Positions 11,821 to 21,672 are shown, counted from the stretch's first letter. The stretch: 64,000 nucleotides of DNA from Aricia agestis (GCF_905147365.1 NC_056409.1:21519001-21583000), one strand, 5' to 3'. Program-made: numbers and translations. Notes: generated by a model not told the origin, from the letters alone.

Positions 11821-11907
11821 CCGTGGCCGTGGACCGTGGCCGTGGACCGTGGCCGTGGACCGTGGCCGTGGACCGTGGCCGTGGACCGTGGCCGTGGACC
11901 GTGGCCG
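11821..11907. repeat. 12-bp minisatellite (GTGGCCGTGGAC)n
   Basis: About seven tandem copies of a 12-bp GC-rich unit made of two similar 6-mers. It produces apparent repetitive peptides on both strands (for example HGHGPRPRST on the minus strand). These are translation artefacts of the repeat, not genes. Confidence 0.95.
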
Positions 11908-13110
11908 CAATGTGGAAAGAATACCTTTTTCCACGCTGCATAAAATTATATAATACGACAAAATATAATTTTATAATATAATTTTATAACTTTATAAATA
12001 GTATAAATATTACTATTTATGATTACGTTACTATTTATACTGTAGATATTAACTATTTCTTTGTGATGCGGAAACGCTTCTTTTGCGTCCAAATTCTAAT
12101 CACGAGTGGCCATATTATTCTACAAAGAATACATTTTATATCTCTTTTTACGGTCGATTTAAAAGATCACTTATTTTTATTACGAATAAAAAAGGCATAA
12201 AATGAATTTGTGCACTACATTTTAAAAGCGTCTATAAAATTTCACCCGAAAGTTGTAACAGAAATTTACAAACGAATAAAATAGTTTTATGTCTAATGTT
12301 AAGGGTTTACGGCCATAAGTGTCTATCTATCACCTGTCATACCGTCCTATTTCATAGATATTTGCTAGATTGAGTATAATAGGCTAAAGCTAACTGACTC
12401 TATTCATCAATACTTTAAGGTCAATAGTACCTATTATGCATCTAGGATCCAGACAAAATGATAAATTTTGCCCATTAAGTATGCGTTTTTGGCACGCTGG
12501 AAATTTAGGCTATTTTTGAAAATACTTTACCTATATAATTAGTTATTTAGTTTCTTTAAGTATTAGCTGCCCGGCTATGTAAAAGACAATATTATGTAGA
12601 AATCTTAAAAGAGCTAACTACTAACCTATGTTTAATATTAGGTATAATCTTAATATTTTCCCCACAAAATTTTCCAATATTATTTTAGGTTTAAAATTAC
12701 CCAAGTAACTGTAGCTGTTCTCTAGTTTATGCAAGATATTCAAAGGGCAATTCATACAGGCAGGGTGTACTATGAAACCATACAGCTTAGCGGCCATTAG
12801 ATCACACATCCCTAATCTAATTTGTGCAAAAACTGATATTCAGTGAGGCGGGAGTAGGGTTGCCAGGCGTCTGAATAATGCTGAACACTTACGAACAGCT
12901 TTTGGCTGGCGTGTCCGGCCAATATTATAGGGATTCTGGCTTTTGTAGACCTTTAAACCTACAATTTTAAATAAAAATCCTTGTTATTTTAAACGGTTTT
13001 ACATCTAATAAGATGTAAAATTTTATCTATTACATATTGTTAAATTGTTTAAATAAATCAGAAAATTTGTACTGCTACCAAACGTATTGCTATACAGAGA
13101 ATGAAGGTAT
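11908..13110. other. AT-rich non-coding spacer
   Basis: Long AT-rich tracts, including an ATAATTTTATA-rich palindromic stretch near 11964-12060. No supported coding or RNA feature. Confidence 0.45.
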
Positions 13111-13111
13111 G

Positions 13112-13430
13112 TTTTTTTTTATAAAATAAGGAGGCAAACGAGCAAACGGTTCACCTGATGGAAAGCAACTACCGTCGCTCAGGGACACTCGCAACATTAG
13201 AAGAGCTGCAAGTGCGTTGCCGGCCATTTAAAAGGAAATACGCTATCTTCTTGAAGTTTTGCAGGTCGTATTGGTCCGGAAATACTGCTTGTGACAGTTC
13301 GTTCCAGAGTTACAGTGCGCGGCAGAGTAGAACTGCTTTTTTCGGCTTTTCGGAACTTGGCAACCCTAGGCGGGAGGTATCCGGTACTGTCCTGGTGGTC
13401 CCGCCACTCGCACCCAAAACCGATCACTAA
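13112..13430 (-). repeat. LINE-type 3' end, inverted
   Basis: Read on the minus strand, the 3' tail is GCCGGCAACGCACTTGCAGC, then CTTTCCATCAGGTGAACCG, then CTCGTTTGCCTCC before a T/A-rich end. The same tail terminates the elements at 15962-16340, 28595-28921 and 47426-47790. Here a longer upstream body remains, similar to the 47426 copy. Overlapping frames on both strands are repeat shadows. Confidence 0.75.
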
Positions 13431-13717
13431 TGAATTATTAATCGCAATATTAATTACTTTAACATTATAAATTACAATAAATTAATATAATATATTATGT
13501 TGGAGGACTGTTTCAATTTGTAAATCCACTAATATAATGTAAATATTGAATTTATCGAGTTCGATGTTATCAGCTATCAGTAATCGGTGATGGAAGTTGA
13601 GAAAAACATGATAACGTGAGATTTATTTTCTGTGATATAGGTATGTAATTTTAAATTTACTTACTGTCTTTATTTCAGAGCTTACTCGTATAGTATATTT
13701 TATATATATAGAGCGGT

Positions 13718-13774
13718 AAATCCTAAGACTAAAAGCTCTATTTTATACGTATAGAGCTTTTAGTCTTAGGATTT
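13718..13774. repeat. Perfect inverted repeat, 24-bp arms
   Basis: Arms 13718-13741 and 13751-13774 are perfectly complementary (AAATCCTAAGACTAAAAGCT...), with a 9-nt loop. No surrounding element recognised. Confidence 0.9.
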
Positions 13775-13861
13775 AAAATATAAGACGTTATTAATAACGT
13801 AAGTACAATTTCCTAGAATTGCCTACAATTTCCTCCTATTTCTATTTATTAAATTTATTAA

Positions 13862-13989
13862 GGGCCTGTTTCACCACTTTCTGATAAAGTGCCTAATAGG
13901 CTATTCACAACTTTTTTGACAGATTCTCCATACTTGATCTGTTAAGTTAATTGGTGGATAGCCTTATCAGGAAGTGAAGAAACATGCCC
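13862..13989. mobile_element. PIF/Harbinger-like MITE, TTAA/TAA-flanked
   Basis: Begins GGGCCTGTTTCACCACTTTC and ends with the inverted, slightly diverged terminus (GAAGAAACATGCCC). TTAA occurs on both sides, so a TWA or TTAA duplication cannot be told apart here. Same family as 899-1036. Confidence 0.75.
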
Positions 13990-14038
13990 TTAATATTGTA
14001 TTTTCCTCCATTTACCAATGTCAACACTTTGTAACACA

Positions 14039-14100
14039 AATAAGATTGCTGTCTTTTCGTTTGGTATAGGTAGACCAAACGAAAAGACAGCAATCTTATT
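14039..14100. repeat. Perfect inverted repeat, 27-bp arms
   Basis: Arms 14039-14065 and 14074-14100 match perfectly (AATAAGATTGCTGTCTTTTC...), with an 8-nt loop. It lies just outside a PIF-like MITE. The 71-residue frame over it is a shadow. Confidence 0.9.
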
Positions 14101-14656
14101 ACTCACCTATACTAATAAAACGCACTTTCTGAATGTTTTCAGTAACCCTTTACTTTCTTCTGCTCATCTAATTTGTGAAGTCAAAATTTCATATTTAAAT
14201 ATGTTGGCTTTAAAGTTCTCTCGTCAATACTAGTAGCATAGCTCGTACATATAACAAACTGTTGTTCTTCATCGAGTTTTGAGCCTAAAATTAACTTTTA
14301 ACATGGCAGTAGCAACTATAGTGTTCAGGGTTAATTTGCCCGGAGTCTCTATGAGAACAGTCGATAATTCTTCGGCATAAAGATGGTGTAGGAGGTAGAA
14401 TAATCATGAACAGGAAGCTAGGCTGTTAATTTGTGTAGTGGTATCGACCAGCACGCGATATGCAAATCTGTGGGCGGGGTGGTGACGTCATCTGAGCTCT
14501 AGTGTCCAATAACCGGAAACAGGCATTACTCCAGTCCACTATTCTTGGAACCCTAAATTGCTGACTACTGGTTGCATATTTTAGGTCTCACAACGCGTTC
14601 GATAATTTTGACAGCGAATTTAGAAATCAAAATTGCTATATATATAATATTATAAT
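14101..14656. other. Non-coding spacer
   Basis: No supported gene or classified repeat. A GC-richer patch (GTGGGCGGGGTGGTGACGTCA) lies near 14469-14489. Confidence 0.4.
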
Positions 14657-14657
14657 A

Positions 14658-14854
14658 TCTTATATCTTTAAACGAGCAATTCTTGTATATATTATATAAT
14701 TGAATCTCGGAATCGGCTCCAACGATTTTCTTGAAATTTAGTATATAGGGGGTTTTAAGGGCGATAAATCGATCTAGCTAGGAATCATTTTTTAGAAAAT
14801 ATCATTTTATTCTTGTTTTATCGAATACCGAGCACAGCTCGGTCAAACAGCTAG
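14658..14854 (+). mobile_element. Short non-autonomous Helitron (copy 1)
   Basis: The 5' end is TCTTATATCTTTAAACGAGC after an A. The 3' end carries the hairpin CCGAGCACAGCTCGG (14827-14841), then TCAAACAG and the CTAG terminus, followed by T. This A|TC...CTRR|T structure without target duplication is diagnostic of Helitrons. A close copy is at 55333-55533. No Rep/helicase is encoded. Confidence 0.9.
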
Positions 14855-15171
14855 TGGGATATAATGATATAACACGCTTTACGTAGCATTTGTAATGTCT
14901 TACTCAATTAAATTCTCATAAAATATATTAATTTTTTTAAGTACGTTGTTAAAATAATGAAATGCAAGTTGTCTCCTTATCCAGGCACAATATAATTATA
15001 ACGACCTTGCAGAAAGTCACTAGTGTATAATATTATATGTTACATAAAAAAAATTAATCAATATTGGTAATAAGTAAAATGCACATAATTAAGATTTCAA
15101 CGCGTGAATTAACGCAAACAGAAAAAATACAACGAATGGAGTAATATTTAATCAAAACACTTTATAATAAA

Positions 15172-15312
15172 TCAAAATCAAATTAATATTTATTTCTAAA
15201 TAGGTTAACAAAGGTAACACTTAGAACGTGTACATGAGGCCTACCACCGGTTCGGGAACTAGCCCGGCGAGAAGAACCGGCGTAAGAAACTCGCACGGGC
15301 CATCTTTTACTA
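15172..15312 (+). repeat. Dispersed repeat, probable retroelement 3' region
   Basis: A-rich AAATCAAAATCAAATT, then AATAGGTTAAC and GCCTACCACCGGTTCGGG, then a GGCGAGAAGAACCGGCG segment and AACTCGCACGGGCCATC. The GC-rich middle is shared in inverse orientation with 1406-1452. Orientation and class are inferred. Confidence 0.6.
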
Positions 15313-15401
15313 AGAATATAGTAAATTACAATAGTAACTTAAACTAATTCACAAAAAGCATGTAAAAATGTGTTACATTTATATAGAAGCAGCTTACAAT
15401 C

Positions 15402-15420
15402 AGTCAGTCAGTCAGTCAGC
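15402..15420. repeat. Short (CAGT)n microsatellite
   Basis: About four to five tandem CAGT units immediately before an AT-rich stretch. Confidence 0.9.
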
Positions 15421-15552
15421 TTATGTTTCCCAGAATAATTTTCTTTTACCCCCATATATGCCATGGCATATCGGCTGAGGACCCACAAGATTTTGATATC
15501 CACTATTTGTGTAACATCCCACAAAAAATAAGTATTAATAATAATAATAATA

Positions 15553-15785
15553 ATATCTATGGAGGCTTCACACCACGTCAGTCTGGCCCCGTGCTAAGTA
15601 CCTAAAGGACTTGTGTTACAGGTACCAGACAACGGAAATATATTTAATACTTTTATACTATACATAATATATTTAATTTTATTATATGATACACATATTT
15701 AATACGAGTACACATCCATGACCCAGAAACTTAGAAAACTTTTTGTACCGTCGGCGGGATTCGAACCCGCGACCTCCGGCTTTTT
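15553..15785 (-). repeat. tRNA-derived SINE, inverted and 5'-truncated (copy 2)
   Basis: On the minus strand the B box GCGGGTTCGAATCCCGCC is intact and the body and tail match 38033-38305. The A box half is missing: the SINE stops just upstream of the B box, where the hairpin element at 15788-15850 begins. Confidence 0.85.
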
Positions 15786-15787
15786 TA

Positions 15788-15850
15788 TTGAGTTATGAAT
15801 GCAGTCATGTTCTTAAGGTCAGTCAGAATAAAACTGCATTCATAACTCAA
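15788..15850. mobile_element. Miniature hairpin element abutting a truncated SINE
   Basis: Perfect 18-bp inverted repeats, TTGAGTTATGAATGCAGT at 15788-15805 and its complement at 15833-15850, around a 27-nt centre. Whether it is a tiny MITE or a local rearrangement that removed the SINE head cannot be decided. Confidence 0.7.
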
Positions 15851-15961
15851 GAAAAAAAATGTTGTGGGTTAATACACAAATACTTAACAGCGATCATAAT
15901 ATTATAAAGTTTACTGTATTGTATTTTATTATTTATATTGTAAAACACTTTCCCATACTTT

Positions 15962-16340
15962 GACGTGGGAGAGCCATGCTTCGGCACGAATGGGCCGGCT
16001 CGACCGGAGAAATACTACGGGCTCACAGAAAACCGGCGTGAAACAGCGCTTGCGCTGTGTTTCGCTGAGTGAGTGAGTTTACCGGAGGCCCAATCCCCTA
16101 CCTTTTTCCCTTCCATACCCTTTCCTATTCCCTTCCCTATTTCCTTCCATACCCTCCACTATTTCCTTCCCTACCCTCCCATATTCTCTTCCCTACCCTA
16201 TCACGCTATTCCATCTTACAAGGCCGGCAACGCACCTGCAGCTCTTCTGATGCTGCGAGTATCCATGGGCGACGGAAGTTGCTTTCCATCAGGTGACCCG
16301 TTTGCTCGCTTGCCCCCTTATTTCATTTAAAAAAAAAAAC
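15962..16340 (+). repeat. SINE sharing the LINE-type 3' tail (copy 1)
   Basis: Head GAGAGCCATGCTTCGGCACG, then GCGCTTGCGCTGTGTTTCGC, a polypyrimidine tandem region (16100-16205, CCCTTCCNTACCCT-like units), and the tail GGCCGGCAACGCACCTGCAG ... CCATCAGGTGACCCGTTTGC ending in poly-A. The copy at 28595-28921 is very similar. The shared tail suggests mobilisation by the partner LINE, which is inference. Two pyrimidine-rich frames at 16069-16330 are artefacts. Confidence 0.8.
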
Positions 16341-16670
16341 TTACCCGCTGGTAGACGACTTTCAGGCTATTCTCTCACTACAACAAAAATTCTTCAACTC
16401 GCATTTCAAGTAACCAACCAGAACTGATATGGTATTTTCAAGTATGTGCCCTACCGCCCGCCCTTGGTATAAACTTATAAAGTAATGATTGTTTGTGCGG
16501 CGTGGGTGGTGCCACTTGAGCTCGAGTGAAGCTCTTGAACGCTGAAGCCAAATTTCAGCCTGTGCCTCTCAAAGTTTGGACTGAATTCACCGTAGAATTT
16601 ATTAAATTGTAACCTATGAGTGATGCGATTGTTAGTTTAAATAAGTTAAACAAAAAATAAATTAGTTTTC

Positions 16671-16711
16671 ATTTAGCAATAGTAAATGTAACTTATTTAC
16701 TATTGCTAAAT
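16671..16711. repeat. Perfect inverted repeat, 17-bp arms
   Basis: ATTTAGCAATAGTAAAT at 16671-16687 pairs perfectly with 16695-16711, with a 7-nt loop. It sits immediately left of the MITE at 16714. Confidence 0.9.
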
Positions 16712-16713
16712 GC

Positions 16714-16998
16714 TAAGTACTCACATACGGTTTTGCTCGATAGTTTTACTCGAAATCGAGCAAAAACCACCGTGTGGCCCGCAAAACTCACAGCTCGAAG
16801 GCTCGCATCGAGCCAGTTTGAAGGCTCGATGCGAGCCGGCTTGACAATTTTTTGACACTAGTTTTTATTATTCGTAGCTAATTTCCTTCGAACAGGAGTA
16901 AAACTATCGAGCAATGCTGAATGTGTGTACGAAAGCCCGAGCCGTGGTTTTTACTCTACGTGATTGCTCGATCGTGCAAAACCGTATGTGAGTACTTA
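16714..16998. mobile_element. MITE with TAAGTACTCACATACGG termini (copy 1)
   Basis: Left end TAAGTACTCACATACGGTTT; the right end is its inverse (AAACCGTATGTGAGTACTTA). The interior contains further palindromes (CTCGAAATCGAG, GGCTCGCATCGAGCC and its inverse). A truncated copy is at 19848-20079. No coding capacity. Confidence 0.85.
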
Positions 16999-16999
16999 C

Positions 17000-17874
17000 C
17001 TACACTATGACAAGAAACAATAGATGCATATTAAAAATAATCAAAATAATAGATGGTTTTCATGACAGAAAAATGTACACTTGACACAAGTTGCGGACAA
17101 TCCGCGGTACACAAAATTACAATATTGGAGTCTTCTATCGAACGGCCACTTAGCCAAGACTTCTTCGTTGTCGCTTCGTTATAGAATCTCCTATCGAAAT
17201 GTATGGAATTGACATAAGCGTTCGTTAAGGCGACGCCTTGATAATTTGGCTATAGCGATATCGATTTTTCTCAGCAATGACTAAAAAAGAAATTAAAAGC
17301 GGAGCCGCGCGGAACATCCGACTAGTAATTAATAAATATTGTTAATTTATAGGTTATAAAAGGCTTAATGAACATTCCGATGGGTAAACTAATAAACAAT
17401 TTTATCGCCTCAGATTATATTATAATGAATGGGACTGCGACATCGCCATATTAATGCCGCTTCGCCAAAATAATTGGCCAAATATCTAATTAGTAACTTT
17501 TACTTTCGTTTTAATGACGTGTTAATTTCGTTATAGATTTATCTACAGATCGATATCTATAGATTTATGGATTATTAATTCTTTATATTGCATTAATTGA
17601 ATTATTTTTATGTGTTTTATATGTGCCATGGCCCATACCATGCCATCTACAGCTGCTACGCATAATAATGTTGCTAAAAACTTAAACACACAGGTTGATT
17701 TTGATACGTTCAGTATTAATAATTCGCTTCGATGCGCTTCGACTCTGCGCTAGTATGAATTGACCCTAAGCGAAAATGGCTAACGGCGTAAAAAGTCAAG
17801 AGTCAGTGATTTGAAAATACAAACAAATACACAATGGGTAGTAAGGGTTCCCTAGAACTTTTTTTTTATTACTA
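17000..17874. other. Non-coding spacer; repeat-free patch at 17240-17600
   Basis: 17240-17600 lacks repeats and holds AATTAATAA, TAATTGG and TTTTATCG motifs resembling conserved non-coding DNA near developmental genes. That role is inference. The remainder is undistinguished. Confidence 0.4.
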
Positions 17875-18372
17875 TCAAGCTAATTTTTGTGAGTAGCTTC
17901 ATTTTGATAAGACGAACAACATTTTTATCTGCGAAAAATCTCGAAAGTGATAGCTAACAGAGATAGAAAGGATTTCATACTTTGATTTGATAGTTCTAAA
18001 ATATAGATTGTTCTATTTGTGGGACAATGTTACTCTTTACGTTATATAACTATTAATCCTACCAATATACAAAAAATCTGCTGGTTAGGGTTCCGTTTTA
18101 AGGCTCCGTAGTCAACCATGTTTTGTTAAAGAACTCTAAAGAACTCTAAAACGGAACCCTAATCAGCTGATTTTTTGTACATATATTGGTAGGTTAATAA
18201 TTATATTTAAAAGTAACATTGTCCTACAAATAGAACAATCCATATTTTAGAACCATCAAATCAAAGTATGAAATCTTTCTATCTCTGCAGTTAGCTACCA
18301 TTTTCGAGATTTTTTGCAAATAAAAATGTTGTTCGTCTTATCAAAATGAAGAGCTACTCGCAAAAAGCTTGA
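17875..18372. mobile_element. Large fold-back element, ~225-bp arms
   Basis: Left arm 17875-18100 and right arm 18148-18372 are inverted, diverged copies of one another (for example AAGACGAACAACATTTTTAT versus ATAAAAATGTTGTTCGTCTT), with a ~47-nt loop. The inner ends carry TTAGGGTTCCGTTTT. A single-arm relative lies at 1840-2076, so this may be a head-to-head dimer. It has potential to form a long hairpin RNA. No ORF supported. Confidence 0.85.
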
Positions 18373-18530
18373 GGGCGCTATCAGACGTGCGCGTGTTCTG
18401 CGCGGGTTGTACTATAGCGTATGGGAAAACACGCGCGCATCCCGCGCGCGGACTCTGCGCGGACTCAGCGCGTGCTGCGCGCGTGTTTTCCCACCGCGCA
18501 GAACACGCGCACGTCAGCTGATCGCTCCCT
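18371..18530. mobile_element. CpG-rich MITE
   Basis: A 160-bp element with inverted ends GAGGGCGCTATCAGACGTGC and, from the right, AGGGAGCGATCAGCTGACGT, both followed by GCGCGTGTTCTGCGCGG. The interior is dense in GCGCGC. It is base-compositionally unlike its AT-rich surroundings. The 70-residue minus-strand frame here is a shadow. Confidence 0.8.
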
Positions 18531-19005
18531 TAAGAGGATACACCAGGAGCTAGAGAAATGAAAAAAAGCACGTGTAATATCTATAGCTGTCTCCCTTACC
18601 TCAAACCTATACCACAGAAAGCGATAGAGACAACTGCAGAAAATCAACGATTCGTTGTCCCCTGATTCCTTCTCCAAAACTTAACCGATTTAAGTACTTT
18701 TTTCATTAAAGATTAAAGAAAGGCTTGAGTTGTGTTCCTATGTTTTTTTTTTGTATAATCTAGCCAAATCTGTTTTCTGGATGTTTGAACACATCGGAAA
18801 ATCTGGCCATTTTTTGGGTTTTTGAACGTTCATATCTTTAATAATTAAATTATGAAAAAAAAGAAAACATAGGGACATTTTATTAGTGGCCGTAGATATT
18901 CAGGAAAAAAATGATAACTCTACTAGCATTATCCAGGGAGGAAACAGGGGACAACGTTTGTATATAAAAAAGGGCGGTTTGGACAGTGCAGTGGACTCCT
19001 CTTAA
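18530..19005. mobile_element. TTAA-flanked MITE-like element
   Basis: TTAA at 18530-18533 and 19002-19005 bounds a segment starting GAGGATACACCAGG and ending, inverted, GAGGAGTCCACTGCACTG. The inverted repeats are short and imperfect, so a piggyBac-like assignment is tentative. The interior has a self-complementary pair (TTGTGTTCCTATGTTTT and AAAACATAGGGACA). Confidence 0.6.
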
Positions 19006-19446
19006 GTAATAAAAAAAATGTTCTAGGACTCCCGGACTAGGAGTAACAATTTTTTAAAAATAGTTATTTTTCAAACTGTGTTATTTTTACAAACTGTTAC
19101 AAAATGTGTCAGGTGCGCCGGACAAAGTAGTTTTAGAAAGCTATTCTTTCTGTCGCGTCTGGTTTTATATGTTTTTAAATGCTTCAACCTGTTTAATGTA
19201 ATGTGCCGTAGATAAGGCCGGTAACACTGATTTATTTTTTATTTAGGATATTTCGATAATTATTGGAAATTCACTTAAATATTTAAATCTGTGCCAATTG
19301 TTAAACTAGACTAAAGAGGCTTGAGCAGATAATAATATTTTAATTTTTATTATAATATCTAATGGCCTTATTAACAGCGAAGAATGGGACAAGACTACCA
19401 GCTGGTGATCTTAGATAATCCTAGGTAATCTTAGATATTGCTGTCT
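19006..19446. other. AT-rich non-coding spacer
   Basis: No supported feature. Confidence 0.4.
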
Positions 19447-19606
19447 TCGGCCATTCCCAATATTTGATCTATCTCTGGTTTTGCCCTACTAGAGATAGGA
19501 ATAGCTTACAATTGACATAAAATATATGTCTCTAATGTCTAATGTGAGCTATTCCTATCTCTAGTAGGGCAAAACCAGAGATAGATCAAATATTGGGAAC
19601 GGCCGT
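19447..19606. mobile_element. Hairpin MITE, ~56-nt arms
   Basis: Arms beginning GGCCATTCCCAATATTTGAT and ending in its near-perfect inverse (ATCAAATATTGGGAACGGCC), each including TTTTGCCCTACTAGAGATAG or its inverse. The loop is about 45 nt. A one-base difference near the tip suggests a relatively young palindrome. Confidence 0.85.
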
Positions 19607-19847
19607 TATTAATTGGAAAATGTAAAGGAAAATGACTTTTTTCAAATGTTAATAAGGTCGTTTTAAGTTATTATTTCAAAACAATATTGTTATAGACATA
19701 AGAAGCAGAAGAGGTAATCTCTCGTAATACGAATATGATATTATAAAATATAGCTTCCAAACACTGTAATCTAAGATTGTTGTAGTGCTGAACTGTAGAC
19801 TGTAGAGTCTCGAGACTCGTCGCTACTCGCTTGTTTATAATCAAGTC

Positions 19848-20079
19848 TAATGCTAAGTACTCACATGCGGTTTTGCTCGATAGTTTTACTCGAAATCGAG
19901 TAATAATTACTGTGTGGACCGCAAAACTCACAGCTCGAAGGCTCGCATCGAGCCAACTCGATGCAATTAAATAGGTATATCGATTTAGAATAAAACTATC
20001 AAGCGATGCTGAATGTGTGGACGAGATCCCGAGCCGCGGGTTTTGCTCGTCGTAATTGCTCGATCGAGCAAAACCGTTA
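19848..20079. mobile_element. MITE with TAAGTACTCACATGCGG terminus, 3'-truncated (copy 2)
   Basis: Matches the element at 16714-16998 from the left end through CTCGATCGAGCAAAACCG, where the right terminus (ATGTGAGTACTTA) is missing at the junction with the piggyBac relic starting at 20080. The 141-residue minus-strand frame here has no protein family resemblance and is a shadow of the repeat. Confidence 0.8.
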
Positions 20080-21026
20080 TTAACCTTTAACGTCACGGGC
20101 GGGGTCTACGCAGACCCCACGTGCTGTTTTTTGACCGTATTTTTTTTAAATTGGCAAGTTATGATCGCACGTTTTCGGCTAATCTCAATGCAATACGAGG
20201 TCTTTCAGTGAGTAAAAGTCCGCCGCTCCTCTGCTAAGAGAAGTTACATTTTTGCTTATGTGGGAATACCTGCAGACCCCACCCGTGGTTTAACGTATAT
20301 ACTTTTTTCACATTGGTTATAGGTTTATTTGTTTGTTTCCTTGAATTGGGTATATATAAATGGAAAAATTTGTTGCTGACTAAAAGAAAATCAAATAGCA
20401 CAAATCATATTATACAATTTTATATTGACTCTGAAAGTTTTCGAAAACATTTTGGAAGAGTTAGTGATAGCTAGACCTAGTGCACCAAAAATGAAGCGAA
20501 GATGCTATTTTTGCCCCAGAAATAATTATTATTGTCCGTAAGCGTTTCTATAAAACTATTTGCAAGCCTCATTCAGTAAAATAATTTATTACTTACCTTG
20601 CCTACTCATGAAATAATTTTAGTTTAGGTTAGTACTTTTCAAGGATTGTCAATTTTTTTCTGTCATGTTAAGTGTTAATTTTTCTTTTGATTACTTATTT
20701 TCAAGTCTTATTTTATTAGAAAAAAATAGTAAGTTAGTTAGAAGTAGACATTTTTGTTGAATTTTAATACATTAAACATGTGCCCGAAAAATTCCTTGCA
20801 AGAGATTGGTTAGTTCACAAAAATGTTCTTTACTGTCTAAATAATGGTTACTTTTTTATTTATAAATGATTTTCATGAATAAAATAATATCTTTTCTTAT
20901 AATACAAAATGGGTTTTAAAAATTATTAAACAAATCTGAATTTATATGTATATTTATATTGGGGTACTTCTAGACCCCACGCGTGACGGAACGTTACCCA
21001 AAACAACGCGTGTACTTAAAGGTTGA
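20080..21026 (+). mobile_element. Decayed piggyBac-like transposon
   Basis: Left end TTAACCTTTAACGTCACGGG, then GGGGTCTACGCAGACCCC. The right end, read inverted, has TCAACCTTTAAGTACACG and, further in, CGTCACGCGTGGGGTCTA. The flanking tetranucleotides are TTAA (20080) and TTGA (21023), the latter a probable mutation. Inside, a degraded transposase C-terminal end remains (see 20425-20541). About 0.95 kb, far shorter than an intact element, so it is non-autonomous. Confidence 0.75.
20425..20541 (+). pseudogene. piggyBac transposase C-terminal remnant
   Basis: A 38-residue open segment ends in KMKRRCYFCPRNNYYCP followed by a stop. A +1 shift would continue FYKTICKPHSVK to a stop, giving the remaining C..H ligands. 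The C-x2-C...C...C-x2-H pattern following a basic KRR stretch resembles the cysteine-rich zinc-binding tail that ends piggyBac transposases. Only this end survives: the catalytic DDD domain is absent and a frameshift interrupts even the tail, so it is non-functional. The assignment rests on the pattern plus the TTAA-bounded element around it. Confidence 0.65.
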
Positions 21027-21460
21027 AAAAAATACGCAGCGTATTTAAACTAACTATACAAGGCCTGCGTGAACAGATAAATTACTTCTATAATAACTTA
21101 ATAAGAGAGTAGAGAAATTAACACTCACAGCTGTATATTTATACCCTGTATATTTCGCTAAATATCTCTATTAGTAAGAGCGCGAAAGTTTGGGATGCGC
21201 TTGCACATTTTTTAGTATCGGTAATGTTTGTTGTGAGCGGACTGAGTTACGAGCTGCGAAGCGGGCGGGGTTCTGCTGATTTACTGTCTCATGTCTGTTT
21301 GACGGCGATATCGACGAGCTTGTGTACACATTACACAATAAACTCCTGCGATTTGTATGTAATACACAAAGGACACTTCCGTTGTCTGTTCTTTTACTGC
21401 ATTCAGTGACGAATATTAACTGAACTCGTAACTTTAGTAATTAATGTAAAAACATAACCC
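21027..21460. other. Non-coding spacer
   Basis: No supported gene. The 61-residue frame at 21224-21409 shows no recognisable family. Confidence 0.4.
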
Positions 21461-21463
21461 CAT

Positions 21464-21672
21464 CATCTGTGAAACTCTTCATTAAATCGAAGTTTAATCA
21501 TCATTAAATGTATCTGACTGCCGCACTCAGAGTGGAACATTGTTTACTTAAATGTAATAATTAATTCAAAATTTTGACACAAGCCCAATACATTATCTGT
21601 CAAACTCTTCATTAAATTGAAGGTTAATCATAATTAAATGTCTCTGAGTACGGAGGTGAGTGCGGCAGTTAG
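21464..21672. repeat. Diverged ~130-bp-spaced direct repeat with inverted ends
   Basis: AAACTCTTCATTAAATCGAA at 21471 and AAACTCTTCATTAAATTGAA at 21601 begin two matching ~50-nt segments. CTGCCGCACTC (near 21519) and GAGTGCGGCAG (near 21658) are inverted partners. Likely a MITE plus an adjoining partial copy. Confidence 0.65.

Noticed and set aside
11821..11907. CRISPR-like array
   Set aside because: Units are directly tandem without spacers, in a eukaryotic context.
11698..11981. Repetitive HGHGPRPRST-type proteins on both strands
   Set aside because: Translation of a 12-bp minisatellite; no gene structure.
16069..16330. Pro/Phe/Ser-rich ORFs
   Set aside because: Translation of the polypyrimidine region of a SINE.
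19671..20096. 141-residue minus-strand ORF
   Set aside because: Covers a MITE copy related to 16714-16998, where the frame is not preserved; no protein family match.
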